From NCBI GenBank assembly GCA_900769995.1, contig CAAGIT010000026.1, positions 1-6,132 on the forward strand: DNA of 6,132 nt. The letters run 5' to 3'. The notes below the pieces were generated by a model that made no database searches, was not told the DNA's origin, and was given only the letters and a program-made list of their open reading frames with translations. The translations under genes were made by a program, and so were the position numbers. Source of the DNA: an uncultured Oscillospiraceae bacterium. GTDB lineage: Bacteria; Bacillota; Clostridia; Oscillospirales; Oscillospiraceae. This document shows positions 5,380 to 6,132 of this stretch, one piece after another (position 1 is the stretch's first letter; every line of letters starts with the position of its first letter).

Positions 5380-6132
5380 ATGAAACTGATTTCGTGGAAT
5401 GTCAACGGAATACGCGCTTGCCTGGAAAAGGGCTTTCTGGATGCCTTTGCCGCGCTGGATGCGGACTTTTTCTGCCTGCAGGAGACAAAAGCTCAGCCGG
5501 AGCAGGTTTCACTGACACTGGACGGATATGAGCAGTTTTGGTATTCCGCGGAGAAGAAGGGCTATTCCGGCACTGCGATCTTTGCAAAAGAGCCTCCGAT
5601 TTCCGTGACCTACGGCGTAGGTGTGGAGGAGCTTGACCATGAGGGACGGCTGATTACGCTGGAATACCCGGAGTTTTATCTGCTGACCTGCTACACGCCG
5701 AACGCGCAGGACGGCTTGAAACGTCTTGACCACCGTATGAAGTGGGAGGACGCATTCCGTGCGTATCTGCAAGCGCTCGATCAGAAAAAGCCGGTGATTG
5801 TCTGCGGCGACCTGAACGTGGCACATCAGGAGATCGACCTGAAAAACCCGAAGTCCAACCGAGGCAACGCCGGCTTCTCCGACGAAGAACGCGGAAAATT
5901 CACGGAGCTGCTGGCAGCGGGCTTTACCGATACATTCCGCGCGCTGTACCCCGATCTGGCAGGGGTGTATTCGTGGTGGAGCTACCGCTTCCGTGCGCGG
6001 CAGAATAACGCCGGCTGGCGTATCGACTATTTTTTGGTGTCGGATCGCCTCAGACCGCAAATCGCGGCAGCGACCATTCACAATGAGATTTTCGGCTCGG
6101 ATCACTGTCCGGTCGGTCTGGAACTGACGTTA
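5380..6132 (+). CDS. xth: Exodeoxyribonuclease III (AP endonuclease, ExoIII/Xth family), runs to window edge
   Basis: ExoIII cleaves DNA 5' to abasic sites and trims 3'-blocked ends during base excision repair; the Bacillus homologue is named ExoA. The 251 codons in the window show the complete endonuclease/exonuclease/phosphatase fold: MKLISWNVNG (1-10, metal-binding Asn7), LQETKA (34-39, catalytic Glu36 by direct count), GYSGTAIF (61-68), TCYTPN (103-108, catalytic Tyr105), VCGDLNVAH (141-149, Asp144 and Asn146), NAGFSDEER (163-171), WRIDY (213-217, Asp216) and GSDHCPV (239-245, the Asp-His catalytic pair). Family members are about 250-255 residues, so the stop should lie within a few codons beyond the edge. 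AAGGAG (5366-5371) is 8 nt before the ATG. It is 45 nt downstream of the vanZ-like gene and may have its own promoter as well as operon readthrough. No defect is visible. Confidence 0.96.
   Translation, partial: MKLISWNVNGIRACLEKGFLDAFAALDADFFCLQETKAQPEQVSLTLDGYEQFWYSAEKKGYSGTAIFAKEPPISVTYGVGVEELDHEGRLITLEYPEFYLLTCYTPNAQDGLKRLDHRMKWEDAFRAYLQALDQKKPVIVCGDLNVAHQEIDLKNPKSNRGNAGFSDEERGKFTELLAAGFTDTFRALYPDLAGVYSWWSYRFRARQNNAGWRIDYFLVSDRLRPQIAAATIHNEIFGSDHCPVGLELTL

Overview
The window is an ordinary chromosomal housekeeping segment from a bacterium. It is most likely a low-to-mid-GC Gram-positive anaerobe of the class Clostridia. By eye the GC content is a little above half, which would suit an Oscillospirales-like gut Firmicute. 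Four things point that way. ThiI is the short form without a rhodanese domain. A stand-alone VanZ-like membrane protein is present. Ribosome binding sites are strong AGGAG types. Promoters match the sigma-A consensus with 17-bp spacers. The family-level placement is inference only. All protein identifications come from reading translated motifs, not from a database search.

Layout: on the minus strand, reading right to left, a two-gene nucleoside salvage operon runs from a near-consensus promoter (1283-1311) through tdk (thymidine kinase) to deoD (purine nucleoside phosphorylase), which runs off the left edge. A roughly 260-bp divergent intergenic region separates it from a plus-strand tRNA-Leu(UAA) gene, which has its own promoter (1459-1487) and a large intrinsic terminator (about 1604-1656). 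A new promoter (1690-1718) then drives comM (YifB-family AAA+ ATPase), thiI (tRNA 4-thiouridine synthase), pncC (CinA C-terminal-type NMN deamidase) and a vanZ-like gene. These four are tightly packed: a 12-nt gap, then two identical-style 8-nt overlaps. A short AT-rich gap with a plausible internal promoter precedes exonuclease III (xth/exoA), which reaches the right edge essentially complete.

Functionally the left operon recycles thymidine and purine nucleosides. The right cluster mixes DNA processing (ComM helicase-like, ExoIII AP endonuclease), tRNA modification (ThiI), pyridine nucleotide recycling (PncC) and an uncharacterised membrane protein (VanZ-like). No mobile element, CRISPR array, toxin-antitoxin pair, phage gene or convincing undescribed system is visible. 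The points most worth checking are the compact regulatory DNA between tdk and tRNA-Leu, the duplicated ATGGCTRA gene junctions, a divergent active-site-proximal loop in PncC, and the tRNA-Leu next to a cluster containing a tRNA U8 thiolase.
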